A stretch of 64,000 bases of DNA, from contig OZ022509.1 in the NCBI GenBank assembly GCA_963989385.1, forward strand, positions 50,050,271 through 50,114,270, given 5' to 3'. A program made the position numbers and the translations under genes. A model generated the notes under the pieces. The model was not told where the DNA came from. It did not search any database and was given only the letters and a program-made list of their open reading frames with translations. This DNA comes from Ctena decussata (Eukaryota > Mollusca > Bivalvia > Lucinida > Lucinidae). How positions within the stretch are numbered: position 1 is the first letter of the stretch; the number at the start of each line of letters is the position of its first letter. Of this stretch, positions 24,116 to 33,794 are shown piece after piece.

Positions 24116-25078
24116 CAAACAACTTCAAAGTTAAAACATTAAAGTTGATGCAATAGATGCAATACGGATCAATCATTAAAATGGTCATTTAAGACTGACT
24201 TTCCTATATAACTATATATTTTACTCTTGATATAGCACAGTTTTGATTGCTAACACGGAAATTTACTGCTGAATGAGTTCTTTCATATTTATCCCCAAAC
24301 CAAAAAGTTCGGGGAATGTAGCAATGAGCTTGGCATCTGTCTGTCTGTCTGTCCATACATCAATCTGTAAACATTTTCTTATCGGCTGTTTATCTTGAAT
24401 ACCCTTTGGAATATTTTCATGATACTTCATTTATTGAGAACAGGTCATGACAATGTGTCGCATTGTTGCTTTCTTACTTTTTTGAGCTATTTCCCCTTCA
24501 TAGTTGTAGGTCTGATTTCATGTCCACTCAATAACTTGAATACCCTTTATACTTCACAGATATGTAGAACAGGTGATGACAACTCTTGCTTTCTTACTTT
24601 TTTAGTTATTTCAGTGTACTGTTTTAGTCTGACTGTTAAATAATCATGCATCTGTTAAAGAGATAATAAAAGAACGACAATATATTTGAAGTGCACCCTG
24701 TTTACCAAGGCCCATAGGGTCTTCGGTCGGGGGATTTGCCATCTCCTCTGATGTTTTTTTTTGGTTCATTCAGTGTATAAATAACACAATGAATGCAATG
24801 TTAAGCAAATTAGAACAGTGGTGTTTGTCAGATCTGACCAATAATATGTGCAAGAGTAGAACTTGCAGATGGCAGATCTATAATTCCCTAAAGGGTTCTT
24901 CCATTGTGATATACGAAAAAGGATTGGACCCAAGTCTGTAGATAAGCATTTCAGACCTCCCTACTTTCTGATTCATGTAATAGGAAAATTTTATAAAAGT
25001 TCACATTTTGACTATTGCTATAGGGATCAAACTGTGCTGAATAAATAGTCTAATAGAGAAATTGTGTTCAGTATCTAG
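24116..25078. other. no gene; short tandem remnants
   Basis: CTTGAATACCCTTT ... TTGCTTTCTTACTTTTTT appears twice (about 24393-24485 and 24536-24603), and (CTGT)n lies at 24340-24352. The rest is unassigned. It may hold the 5' end of the Helentron, which I could not place. Confidence 0.4.
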
Positions 25079-25363
25079 GGAGAATATGATATGTACATTT
25101 AAGACACATATATTTTCTTTCTATTTTCAGGTAAAGAGTCATTCCATGGCAGACATATTGAAAGAAGATGCTAAATGCTGGGATATCTATGACAGCTACT
25201 AAAGTGCAAAAAAAATGAGGAACTTGGATGTATGACAAGAAGGGTTACATGGTAATCACATTATCAGACTGTTGCTGAAACAGCAGTCTGATAAAGAGGG
25301 AATATAATATGTACATTTAAGACACATATATTTTTCTTTCTATTTTCAGGTAAAGAGTCATGC
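25079..25363 (+). repeat. 65-bp direct repeats upstream of the protease ORF
   Basis: ATATGTACATTTAAGACACA through TTTCTATTTTCAGGTAAAGAG occurs at 25079-25147 and 25299-25363, 220 bp apart. Each copy ends in a pyrimidine tract plus CAG that would serve as a 3' splice site. The second lies immediately before the ORF start at 25360. Confidence 0.7.
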
Positions 25364-26529
25364 CACGGCAAAAGTATTGGAGGAAAGCTGTAGGTAAGTA
25401 TGGGCAAAGTCCTGCCAATGTGCAGGCGGGAAGTCCTGCCAACGTGCAGGCACAGGCTAAATTCGCTAAATGCGCTAAACAAAACTCTAAACAAAACGCT
25501 AAACAAAACGCTAAAGATAAAGTAAATAAACAGTCAAATTCTTCCTATATGGGCAATGAAACAGAAACTAATCAGGCGTTACCTAGTAAATCTTTGGCTG
25601 ATTTTATTGCAAAGTCTGTTACAAAAGATTGTTTAAAAATTCAGAATGACTTTGACGAAGCTTTTGCTAGTGCTTTTCCTGATGTTTTTCTTGATGGACA
25701 TTCTTGGATTGATGAAGAATTGGATGTGAATTTGCAGTGTGCCTTTGTTAGAAAGCCAGATAAAGAAAAAGAACATAGCTGTGAAATTCAACTGGAAAGT
25801 CCTGCAGAAGGTAGTGATGAAACAGGTATTTCATGTGCTGACCCGATGTTGACTTCATCAACTTATTCTGGGAATGGTTGTTATATTATTTTGGGCAGCT
25901 TCCATCAGAATGATGAAAGATTTTCAGAGCAATCTAGGGGGTTTCAGTGCACAGGAAATGCTTTATGTATGTTATCATATTCAATTTCTATAGATGTGAA
26001 CAATAGCTCAATTTTAGATAAAATTCTTTGTGATGGAGATTTTCTCTATCGAAGTATAATAACTAGATTAAAAGCAGAAGGAAAATTTATTCACTCACCC
26101 TTAAGCTTGGAAGAAATTCCGAACATCTTTGAAATTGACATGGGAAAATTTACAGTGGAAAAACAGCCTATTATAAGCGGCATACTTGTGGACAGTTATG
26201 AAAACGATGGTTTTCCAACACTTCATTGTGCCCTTCAGTCAGAATTTACTAGTGTATCATCAGGTCTTTTGACCACTGGAGCTATATGCTCTGCTGTATT
26301 CAGGAAGAACGACTTGTATATATATTTTGATTCTCATTCGCATGGAGAAAATGGACTCTCATCAGTAGATGGTTCATCAGTTTTGATAGCTTTCTCATGT
26401 CTGGATGACCTAGTTGCCTATTTGTACGCTTTTTATAATAGTATGAGAATAGATATGAGTTTGCAGTTTGATTTTTGCCTGTCACTGTTGGAAAAGTTGA
26501 TGAAAAACTGGACTCTAAAGGTCACTTAG
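25360..26529 (+). CDS. Helentron cysteine protease ORF, herpes-tegument (C76)-like
   Basis: A 389-aa product. Residues 1-65 are low complexity (SPANVQAG repeated twice, then KQN/KQNAK repeats). From about residue 165 it resembles the peptidase C76 / Herpes_teg_N fold of deubiquitinases: GSFHQNDERFSEQSRGFQCTG has the expected GxxHQxDxRF...RGxQC pattern, with Cys of FQC as candidate nucleophile, and IYFDSHSHGENGL supplies the Asp-x-His motif, followed by GSSVLIAFSCLDDLVAYL. In the family this domain cleaves ubiquitin chains. A role in protecting transposon proteins or acting on host factors is inference. It lies 74 bp upstream of the next ATG on the same strand. The last residues may be off frame: the -1 frame past about 26490 continues open to a stop near 26564. 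ATG 25360 is chosen because it directly follows the putative splice acceptor. The family call is by eye. Confidence 0.7.
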   Translation: MPRQKYWRKAVGKYGQSPANVQAGSPANVQAQAKFAKCAKQNSKQNAKQNAKDKVNKQSNSSYMGNETETNQALPSKSLADFIAKSVTKDCLKIQNDFDEAFASAFPDVFLDGHSWIDEELDVNLQCAFVRKPDKEKEHSCEIQLESPAEGSDETGISCADPMLTSSTYSGNGCYIILGSFHQNDERFSEQSRGFQCTGNALCMLSYSISIDVNNSSILDKILCDGDFLYRSIITRLKAEGKFIHSPLSLEEIPNIFEIDMGKFTVEKQPIISGILVDSYENDGFPTLHCALQSEFTSVSSGLLTTGAICSAVFRKNDLYIYFDSHSHGENGLSSVDGSSVLIAFSCLDDLVAYLYAFYNSMRIDMSLQFDFCLSLLEKLMKNWTLKVT

Positions 26530-26603
26530 AATGTGGTCTTAAAACTTATTTTGAAGATCAAAAATAAAGACAAGCAAAGTAAACACAGAGTAACGTGAGT
26601 GGT

Positions 26604-27713
26604 ATGTGTAAAATGAAAGAAAATGTAAATGTGAAGAAAAGAAAACAAAGTAATAGTACAATTCACTTTACAAAAAGAAACAAAGACAGGATCCTGCCTT
26701 TAGAGCAAAAGAGCTTATATCAAAGCAAACTGCCAGAAAAAAAACCTGCCTTTAAAGTTAATGAAGCAAAATATCAACTTGTGTCAAAGCAGAATGCCAG
26801 AAAAGATCCTGCATTTAAAGCCAATGAAGTAAAATATCAACTTGCATCAAAGCAGACTGCTAGAGAAAGCCCTGCCTTTAAAACAAAAGAGCGTATATTC
26901 AAGCAAACTGCCAGAAAAGATCCTGCCTTTAAAGCCAATGAAGCAACATATCAGCTTGCATCAAAGCAGAATGCCAGAAAAGATCCTGCCTTTAAAACAA
27001 AAGAGCGTATATTCAAGCAAACTGCCAGAAAAGATCCTGCCTTTAAAGCCAGTGAAGCAACATATCAGCTTGCATCAAAGCAGAATGCCAGAAAAGATCC
27101 TGCCTTTAAAGCCAATGAAGCAACATATCAGCTTGCATCAAAGCAGAATGCCAGAAAAGATCCTGCCTTTAAAGCCATTGAAGCAACATATCAGTTTTCA
27201 TCAAAGCAGAGTGCCAGAAAAGATCCTGCTTTTAAAGCCTGTGAAGCAACATATCAGCTTGCATCAAAGCAGAATGCCAGAAAAGATCCTGCCTTTAAAG
27301 CCAATGAAGCAACATATCAGCTTGCCTCAAAGCAGAATGCCAGAAAAGATCCTGCCTTTAAAGTCAGTGAAAGAGAATTTCAGCGTGCGTCTAAATACAA
27401 TGCACGACAAGATCCTGTCTTTAAAGCAAATGAGACTGTATATCAGCTTGCATCCAAGCAAAATGCCAGGAAAGATCCTTTTGTACGGGAATGTGAAAGA
27501 ATTAAGCAGCGGGAAACTAGGCAACAGATACGACAGTGGAAAGAGATAGCTGAGTTAGATGACTCTAAGAGGTGTAAAAATGACACGAAAAGGTCAAAGG
27601 ACCATGAATCTTATGAATTATCTAATCAGAAAGGTTTTAAAGGTATTGAAGAATGTATCAGTATTTTCCATTCAAATATTTGTTTGCACAAGCTGTCACC
27701 AAACATGGTTTAA
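26604..27713 (+). CDS. Helentron Rep-helicase, N-terminal peptide-repeat region
   Basis: From ATG 26604 the product is a run of about twelve near-identical repeats of roughly 20-22 residues with core ARKDPAFKANEATYQLASKQ and shorter forms FKTKERIFKQTARKDPAFK. It is highly basic and probably helical. Comparable repeats of charged residues precede the DUF6570/Rep region in other animal Helitrons, so I read this as the N terminus of the same polyprotein and not a separate gene. The DNA repeats are also nearly identical, hence open shadow frames. The last 25 or so codons are out of frame: between about 27670 and 27690 the homologous reading passes to the frame of the next entry. Function unknown; binding DNA or the element's own RNA would suit the charge. 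Confidence 0.65.
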   Translation: MCKMKENVNVKKRKQSNSTIHFTKRNKDRILPLEQKSLYQSKLPEKKPAFKVNEAKYQLVSKQNARKDPAFKANEVKYQLASKQTARESPAFKTKERIFKQTARKDPAFKANEATYQLASKQNARKDPAFKTKERIFKQTARKDPAFKASEATYQLASKQNARKDPAFKANEATYQLASKQNARKDPAFKAIEATYQFSSKQSARKDPAFKACEATYQLASKQNARKDPAFKANEATYQLASKQNARKDPAFKVSEREFQRASKYNARQDPVFKANETVYQLASKQNARKDPFVRECERIKQRETRQQIRQWKEIAELDDSKRCKNDTKRSKDHESYELSNQKGFKGIEECISIFHSNICLHKLSPNMV

Positions 27714-28713
27714 GAAAAGTGTTTCTATGTTAAAAAACACTCACATTCCAGCACAGAGTAGAAGACTTTTTTGCACAAACTTGACATCTGTTAACAATGA
27801 AGAATGGATTTGTCATACCTGCTTAGGTGCATTAAGAGATAGTAAAGTTCCAAAACTATCAGTAGAAAATGGAATGAAATGGCCAGAGAAGCCTGCAGAA
27901 CTTAATTTACATCAGCTAGAAGAAAGACTGATAGCACTACGTACCCCTTTTATGCAGATAAGAGAACTGCCTCGAGATGGCCAGTATTCTGTGAAAGGGA
28001 ATGTTATAAGTGTGCCAGTTGATATCCAGCCTACCATAAATTGTCTTCCAAGGCCTATGGATGAAAACTTTACAGTTGCTGGCCAACTTAAGAAGAAATT
28101 ATCCTACAAAAAAGTAGACTTTAAAGAAAATGTAAGCCCATTGAAAGTTTTGACTGCATTACACTGGCTAATTAATAATAGTGAATTATATAAGAAATCA
28201 GGCATTTCAGTTGATGACAGTTGGTTTCAGGAAGTTACTGAAAGTGCAGAGGACACAGTGAAAGAATTTCTGGAAGTGCCTGCAGAGCAAATTAAGGATA
28301 TTGTTGGCAATGGGAATAAAATACATGAACAGGAAAAGAATATTTCTACTGTTCTTAGTGACAGTATTGAAACAGACGGCTATGATTCTGATGAATTCAG
28401 TGAGATAGATGAAAATGATCCTGTTGGAAATGTAGATACATTAGGAGATGATGCAAATATTGAAAACAAGTATGACCAAGTGTTTACATTTGCACCTGGA
28501 GAAGGACAGCATCCATTGAGTTTATATCATGATAAAGATGCAGAATATTTATGCTTTCCATCCATATTTCGTGGTCAGAGGCCACCTAGTAAAGAGGAAC
28601 GATCTGTTTCAGTTCATTATAGTGATATTGCTAAATGGGAATTACGAAGTATTGATAGAAGCGCTGCACAATCAGTTCCAAACATTTTTTCAAACATAAA
28701 AAGCTACAGATGA
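27680..28713 (+). CDS. Helentron Rep-helicase, DUF6570-like segment
   Basis: Opens with a zinc-finger-like cluster, CTSCHQTWF followed later by CHTCLG, then LSVENGMKWPEKPAELNLHQLEERLIALRTPFMQIRELP, which matches the conserved DUF6570 segment upstream of Helitron Rep domains, and VNVISVPVD-like sequence. An acidic linker follows (ETDGYDSDEFSEIDEND), then the start of the Rep N-terminal region (YCFPSIFRGQ-like, LCFPSIFRGQRPPS). The frame ends at TGA 28711-28713. The homologous reading continues in the -1 frame, with the break best placed in the T run at about 28685-28690. Its first codons overlap the preceding frame. Confidence 0.7.
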
Positions 28714-28907
28714 AACAGATTAGTGACAAAGTGAACTTAGCTGTTAGAAGATGTAAAAACAGAGGCATGAAAATTACAGCAGCTGAAGCTAGAGATTCTT
28801 CATATAAGGATAGACTTGTCAGACTTGATGAAGGCTATCATATATTTCGCCAACTTAGGAATTCACCTGCTTATTTGGAAGCAAGAAAGAAAGACATTTT
28901 GCAATGA
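28710..28907 (+). CDS. Helentron Rep fragment
   Basis: A 65-aa segment (MKQISDKVNLAVRR...YHIFRQLRNSPAYLEARKKDI) that continues the Rep N-terminal domain. It ends at a TGA that appears because the homologous reading moves again to the -1 frame, at the T run in GACATTTTGC (about 28893-28898). It overlaps both neighbours by 4 bp, a consequence of consecutive -1 shifts (ATGA); it is not a translational coupling signal. Confidence 0.7.
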   Translation: MKQISDKVNLAVRRCKNRGMKITAAEARDSSYKDRLVRLDEGYHIFRQLRNSPAYLEARKKDILQ

Positions 28908-29503
28908 TAAGGCAACTTTCTTTACCAACTTGGTTTATGTCATTATCTGCAGCTGATACAAGATGGACAGATCTTTTAAAGATGTTGGCAAAACTGAATG
29001 ACGGTGTAGAATATTCAGATAAAGATATAGAGAATTTGTCTTGGCAGGAAAAAACGAAGCTTGTCCAGAAAGATCGAGTAACTTGTTTAAGGTACTTTGA
29101 TCATAGGGTGCAGGAATTCCTCAATACAGTTCTTAAAAGTAATTGTAATCCAGTTGGAAAACTGAAGGATTATTTTTACAGAGTTGAGTTTCAACAGCGT
29201 GGCTCACCTCATATCCACATGCTTGTTTGGATAGAAAATGCTCCAACACTGGAAAAAAATTCAGAAGAGGAAATAGTACAGTTTGTTGATCAGTATCTTA
29301 CATGTAATAGTGATAATGAAGAAATTGCTAATTTTGTTAAGTTACAAACACATAAACCGTCAAAAACTTGCAGAAAAAAGGGAAAACCAATATGTAGATT
29401 TGGATTTCCATTGCCTCCACTTCAAAAACAATGCTGTTATATCCAATTGAAGAAGATATTGAAAAGTTCAGAAAGAAATATGCAGAACTTCAAAAAGCAA
29501 TGA
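28904..29503 (+). CDS. Helentron Rep, HUH motif segment
   Basis: Contains PTWFMSLSAADTRW and the Rep HUH motif QQRGSPHIHMLVW, with the two metal-binding histidines at residues 103 and 105. This motif coordinates the divalent metal for strand nicking in rolling-circle replication. CRFGFPLPPL follows at about residue 165. The true reading leaves this frame near 29427-29431, in a run of A (CTTCAAAAACAATG), so the last 20 or so residues here are spurious. Confidence 0.85.
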   Translation: MIRQLSLPTWFMSLSAADTRWTDLLKMLAKLNDGVEYSDKDIENLSWQEKTKLVQKDRVTCLRYFDHRVQEFLNTVLKSNCNPVGKLKDYFYRVEFQQRGSPHIHMLVWIENAPTLEKNSEEEIVQFVDQYLTCNSDNEEIANFVKLQTHKPSKTCRKKGKPICRFGFPLPPLQKQCCYIQLKKILKSSERNMQNFKKQ

Positions 29504-30069
29504 ATGAATTTGAAGAAGATACAGTAAAGATGACGTTTGATGAATTTTTGGACAAAGTGGCTAAAATGAACTTTGATGATTACATTAAATGTATAAGAAG
29601 CTCTCTTAATGCTCCGAAAGTATTTCTTAAACGGAAGCCAAGTGAAATGAGAATTAATTTGTTTAATGAGCCAATCCTTCTTGCTTGGAAGGCAAACCTT
29701 GACATTCAGATTGTTCTTGAACCATATGGTTGTGCATCCTACATTGTTGGTTATATTAGTAAATCTCAAAGAGGAATGAGTGCACAGCTTGATGCAGCAG
29801 CAAAAGAGGCTCGAAAAGGAAATTTGGATCTCAAGAAACAAGTCAGACACATTGGAAATGTCTTTTTAAATTGTGTTGAAGTCAGTGCTCAGGAGGCAGT
29901 TTTCCTGGTTTTACAAATTCCTCTAACAAAATGCACAAGGGACATTGTTTTCATAAACACGTCTACTCCAGAAGAACGAGTGTTTCTCTTGAAACCTAAA
30001 TCTGTCCTTGATGAACTACCTGCTGAATCAACAGATATAGAATCTGATAATCTAACACAGAGGTATTAA
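29431..30069 (+). CDS. Helentron Rep, catalytic tyrosine segment
   Basis: Product of 212 aa carrying GCASYIVGYISKSQRG, where Tyr104 and Tyr108 match the paired catalytic tyrosines of Helitron Rep. They form the covalent link to the nicked DNA end. The frame ends at TAA 30067-30069 after LTQRY. The homologous reading continues in the -1 frame from 30066, again explained by one missing T in TATTAAAA. Confidence 0.85.
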   Translation: MLLYPIEEDIEKFRKKYAELQKAMNEFEEDTVKMTFDEFLDKVAKMNFDDYIKCIRSSLNAPKVFLKRKPSEMRINLFNEPILLAWKANLDIQIVLEPYGCASYIVGYISKSQRGMSAQLDAAAKEARKGNLDLKKQVRHIGNVFLNCVEVSAQEAVFLVLQIPLTKCTRDIVFINTSTPEERVFLLKPKSVLDELPAESTDIESDNLTQRY

Positions 30070-32894
30070 AAAGACCTAGACAGCTTCAGAAATTTTGCTT
30101 AGCAGACTATGTTTCGAAAGTTGATGTCATTTTTCCCAAAGGAAACAGACTGCCAGAAAAGGTTGAAGATAAAAATGATGATAGTGATAATAGTTCTTGT
30201 GATGAAAGCGAAGAGAGTTTTGAAGAAAAGGACGATACAAATGATAGTAATAGTTCAGACCTTCTTCATGTAGCCAAGAATGGGATAAGATATAAGAATA
30301 GAAAAGTTCCCAGAATCATAAGATATGTAAGATACAATAAGAAAATGGATGCAGAAAATTACTTTAGAGAACAGCTTATGCTTTTCATGCCATGGCGAAA
30401 TGAACAGAAAGATCTGTTAGGCAACTTTGAAACATATGGGGCCCATTATAACTCAATGAAAGAGTCACTTGAATCTAAAAGAATTGAGTATGAACATCAC
30501 ACTGAAGAACTTGAACTTGCCAGACAAATGATTGAAGTGGAGGAAAATGCTTATGACCAGATTGCACCAAATGCAGAGCAAGAAAATAGAGAGGCAGAAG
30601 AAGAAGGAGAAAAAGAAGCTGAAAGTTTCATATATTTTAATCCAGATAGAGTTGTAGAACATAGACACTATGATATTGGTATAGAATTGCAATCCACTTG
30701 CTCTGTGCCACCAGTAGAAACAACTGGCATTATACTGCCTGATGAGGAATACTTATGTCTACTCAGAAGGCTTAATTTAAGACAGAGAGGATTTTTCAAT
30801 CATGTAGTACACTGGATAAAATGTAAAGAAGAACCTATATATGCTTTCTTATCAGGTGGTGCTGGTATTGGCAAATCTGTAGTCATCAGAGCACTTTATC
30901 AAAGTTTATATAGAATGTTGAATTTAAGAGAGGGAGAAAATCCGGATGACATAAGAATTCTACTTTGTGCCTATATGGGCTTTGCTGCTTTCAACATTAG
31001 TGGTCAAACCATTTGTTCTGCTTTCCACAAAAAATTATATCAGGGTTCAGACCTTTTATCAGCTGATGAGTTAAATACAATGAGAATAAAATATAGGCAT
31101 CTGAAAGTTATAATTATTGATGAAATATCTATGGTAGGCACACAAATGCTTAGCTTTATAAACACAAGACTTCAGCAATTAACTGGAAGTAAAGCAGTTT
31201 TTGGTGGTTTGAGTATTATTGTTGTGGGTGATTTGTACCAGCTGAAGCCAGTAGGAGATAAGTGGATATTCCTTGACTTGGAAAAGGGAGCAACTTCACT
31301 AGCACAGAATTTGTGGAATGAACATTTCAAAATGTATGAATTAGTTGATATCATGAGGCAAAAAGATGATCTTGAGTTTGCCCATTTACTAAATAGACTT
31401 AGATTGAATGAAATAACTAAAGATGACATAAACATGTTGCAGACACGTATTGTTAACCATGGTGTTGATGAATATCCACAAGATGCCCTTCATCTGTTTG
31501 CTGAAAATGAAGGTGTGAATAGGCATAATGAGAAAATTTTGAACCAAACGCCCTTGGAAAAAGTTGTGATTCCATGTCATGATACTGTTGTTTCAGCAAA
31601 CATTCCTGCCCAAAGATGCAAGGAGCTTATTGACTCACTTCTAGATGATTACTCCAAAACAGGCAATTTAACGAAATGCTTGACAGTAGCAGTTGGAATG
31701 ATTTATATGATGACAGTGAATGTTAATGTAGAAGATGGTTTAACAAATGGCTCCACAGGTGTCGTAAAATTTATTGAATACAAAATGGAAGGAACAAATC
31801 GTCCAAGTATTATATGGATTTTGTTTGATGAGCCTCGAATTGGTAGGTCAACACGAGAAAAATTCTTCAACAGAGGGTTATATAATGCTAGTATCCAGAA
31901 AGAATGGACTCCAGTATTTGATGTGGAACGAACATTTATATGCAACTTCAAAACATTTCAGAGAATCCAATTCCCTTTAAGACCAGCTGCAGCAAAAACT
32001 GTTCACAAAGCTCAAGGTGCTACTGTAGACAAAGTTATAGTTGATTTGTCACAAAAGACAGTTAGGAAGGTACCACATATTCATTATGTTGCTCTTAGTA
32101 GAGTAAAAAAACTTGAAGATCTGTATATTTTGAATCTGAATATACCTGCTTTGGCTTTAGATGAAAGAGTGACTACAGAGATGCAACGGCTTCAAAATGA
32201 AGCAGCTTTGGAACTTTGTTATGTTCCTTTATATAAAATTGATCCAAGGAAAATCAAGGTTGCATTCAATAATGCAAGATCGTTGCATAAACATTATAAG
32301 GAAGTAGAATTTGAACCAAATGTGTTGGCAGCAGATGTAATTGGTTTTGCAGAGTCTAGACTATGTAAAAGGGATGAAAATATCCATTTTGCTTTGCAAA
32401 GATTTAGGCTTATTCGACTTGATGAAAAAGAATATGCGTCATCAAACAGGCCATATCATGGTATTGCTTTGTACATAAAAGAGTATTTTGGAGTTCAGAA
32501 AGTAGTAAAACAGCAGTGTCCTTCATGTGAGTTCATTTTGGCTTCCTTGCAAAATACCCAGAAAGGGAATTTTCAAGCTGTTATACTTTACAGATATCCA
32601 AAAAGTTCACAGATTGATTTCAGAAATGACATTTGTCATTACCTGAAGCCAGCAGTAGATCTATCATCAAAACTAGTCATATTAGGTGACTTTAATATAC
32701 AGGTGGATTGTGTCACTTCAGTATTTGTTGATTTCAAGGAGACATTATTTGATTGTGAGCAACAAATCCAGCAATCAACTTGTGACTCTGGGTCATTGTT
32801 GGATCTGATTTTTGCAAACTGCAGAACATTTTGTGATGTTATCGAGGCATATTGGAGTGATCACAAACTCATATATTGTGCTTTAGAAATATAG
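30066..32894 (+). CDS. Helentron PIF1-like helicase with C-terminal endonuclease
   Basis: Open from 30066; the first ATG in frame is 30345, giving 849 aa. Upstream lies an acidic Ser/Asp linker. Relative to 30345: Walker A GGAGIGKS at 171-178, Walker B VIIIDEIS at about 255-262, VGDLYQLKPVG (motif III), then TVHKAQGATVDKVIVDL and HYVALSRVKKL (motifs V and VI). This is a complete superfamily 1 PIF1-type helicase that would unwind the nicked strand. From about 650 a second domain begins: FNNARSLHKH, ADVIGFAESRL, YHGIALYIK, VILGDFN and WSDHKLIYCAL, the apurinic-like endonuclease/exonuclease/phosphatase fold found at the end of Helentron proteins. This part is uninterrupted, in contrast to the Rep region. 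Confidence 0.9.
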   Translation, partial: LKRPRQLQKFCLADYVSKVDVIFPKGNRLPEKVEDKNDDSDNSSCDESEESFEEKDDTNDSNSSDLLHVAKNGIRYKNRKVPRIIRYVRYNKKMDAENYFREQLMLFMPWRNEQKDLLGNFETYGAHYNSMKESLESKRIEYEHHTEELELARQMIEVEENAYDQIAPNAEQENREAEEEGEKEAESFIYFNPDRVVEHRHYDIGIELQSTCSVPPVETTGIILPDEEYLCLLRRLNLRQRGFFNHVVHWIKCKEEPIYAFLSGGAGIGKSVVIRALYQSLYRMLNLREGENPDDIRILLCAYMGFAAFNISGQTICSAFHKKLYQGSDLLSADELNTMRIKYRHLKVIIIDEISMVGTQMLSFINTRLQQLTGSKAVFGGLSIIVVGDLYQLKPVGDKWIFLDLEKGATSLAQNLWNEHFKMYELVDIMRQKDDLEFAHLLNRLRLNEITKDDINMLQTRIVNHGVDEYPQDALHLFAENEGVNRHNEKILNQTPLEKVVIPCHDTVVSANIPAQRCKELIDSLLDDYSKTGNLTKCLTVAVGMIYMMTVNVNVEDGLTNGSTGVVKFIEYKMEGTNRPSIIWILFDEPRIGRSTREKFFNRGLYNASIQKEWTPVFDVERTFICNFKTFQRIQFPLRPAAAKTVHKAQGATVDKVIVDLSQKTVRKVPHIHYVALSRVKKLEDLYILNLNIPALALDERVTTEMQRLQNEAALELCYVPLYKIDPRKIKVAFNNARSLHKHYKEVEFEPNVLAADVIGFAESRLCKRDENIHFALQRFRLIRLDEKEYASSNRPYHGIALYIKEYFGVQKVVKQQCPSCEFILASLQNTQKGNFQAVILYRYPKSSQIDFRNDICHYLKPAVDLSSKLVILGDFNIQVDCVTSVFVDFKETLFDCEQQIQQSTCDSGSLLDLIFANCRTFCDVIEAYWSDHKLIYCALEI

Positions 32895-33004
32895 ATGTCT
32901 AATTGAACAATCATACTGAAAATGCTGAAGGCAGACTAGTTGTCACTTTCAAAGAAAATGGCAGTCATAGCTGATGGCTTATCAGGGTCATCAAGATTAA
33001 AACC

Positions 33005-33545
33005 TGTCATACGCAGGATAGACATTTTATGAAATGGCAGATGTGCCATACAGCAGGCAAGTGTGGCAAACAAGTGGCAAATAAAGCAAATAGTTGGCAA
33101 GCAGCAGGCAAATGATATGCTAACAGCAGCCAGATAATAGGCAACTTTGGCAGACGAAAGACAAATGTAACAAACAACTGGCATACAAGAGACAAATATC
33201 ACAAACAACTGGCAAATATTATAAGCATTTGATCTAAATAGGCAAACAGCTGGCAAATAATTGGCAAATAACAGGCTGAAAATATGGTAAACAGCAGGCA
33301 AATAATTGGCAAAAAAACAACAACAGGCAAACAGTAGGCAAATAATTGGCAAATAACAGGCAGACAGCAGGCAAATAACAGGCTTATTTAGAATACAGTA
33401 GGTAAATATGAAAAGTAACTGGCACATATGGCAAACAAGAAATAAGTAGAATAAGTAGCAAACAAACAGCAGTCAAATAACTGGCAAACAGTAGTCAAAT
33501 AACCTCCAATCAGCAGACTAATAGCAGGCAAATTTTGCAAACGAA
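33005..33545. repeat. short-period GGCAAATAATT minisatellite
   Basis: Dozens of diverged copies of an 11-12 bp unit (GGCAAATAATT, GGCAAACAACT, CAGCAGGCAAAT). All strands and frames are partly open because of it, which yields false ORFs rich in CLLF-type residues. It begins about 110 bp after the helicase stop codon and could be the subterminal part of the Helentron. Confidence 0.75.
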
Positions 33546-33794
33546 GTACAGTCAATAATTTGTATCTCTCTGACATGCAATAGGGAAACCCAGTATACAG
33601 ATGTCTAAAAAACATTTCATATGAGAATGGTTCAGCCATTAATTTCACATATGTTATCTCAGGTTTTAATAAAGTCTTTGTAGTAGTTGTAACTAATATT
33701 TGAAAAGGATCTGCTCATATAGTTCTAACAAAGCATTTGTGTATGACAAAGTTTCACCAATTAGGGCCCTAGGGGTCTTGGGGTGGGGATGGGG
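33546..33794. other. no gene seen
   Basis: Unassigned sequence. GGGCCCTAGGGGTCTTGGGG (33764-33783) resembles GGCCCATAGGGTCTTCGG at 24710, on the other side of the Helentron. Confidence 0.35.

Larger units (their letters stand above)
25079..33545 (+). mobile_element. Helentron (Helitron-like rolling-circle element)
   Basis: Ordered plus-strand coding blocks: cysteine protease ORF, basic peptide-repeat region, HUH Rep, PIF1-type helicase, and a C-terminal endonuclease/exonuclease/phosphatase domain. Rep plus helicase defines Helitrons; the C-terminal endonuclease defines the Helentron branch. The termini were not found: there are no inverted repeats to anchor them, and the given borders simply enclose the coding region, the upstream direct repeats and the downstream minisatellite. 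Confidence 0.85.

Noticed and set aside
26842..27549. ORF of 235 codons in another frame
   Set aside because: A shadow of the peptide-repeat region of the Helentron; the repeat period is a multiple of three.
28704..28716. Translational coupling through ATGA overlaps in the Helentron
   Set aside because: The overlaps appear only because of the single-base frameshifts at homopolymers; related proteins are continuous.
32936..33648. Cys/Leu-rich minus-strand ORFs
   Set aside because: Translation of the GGCAAATAATT minisatellite.
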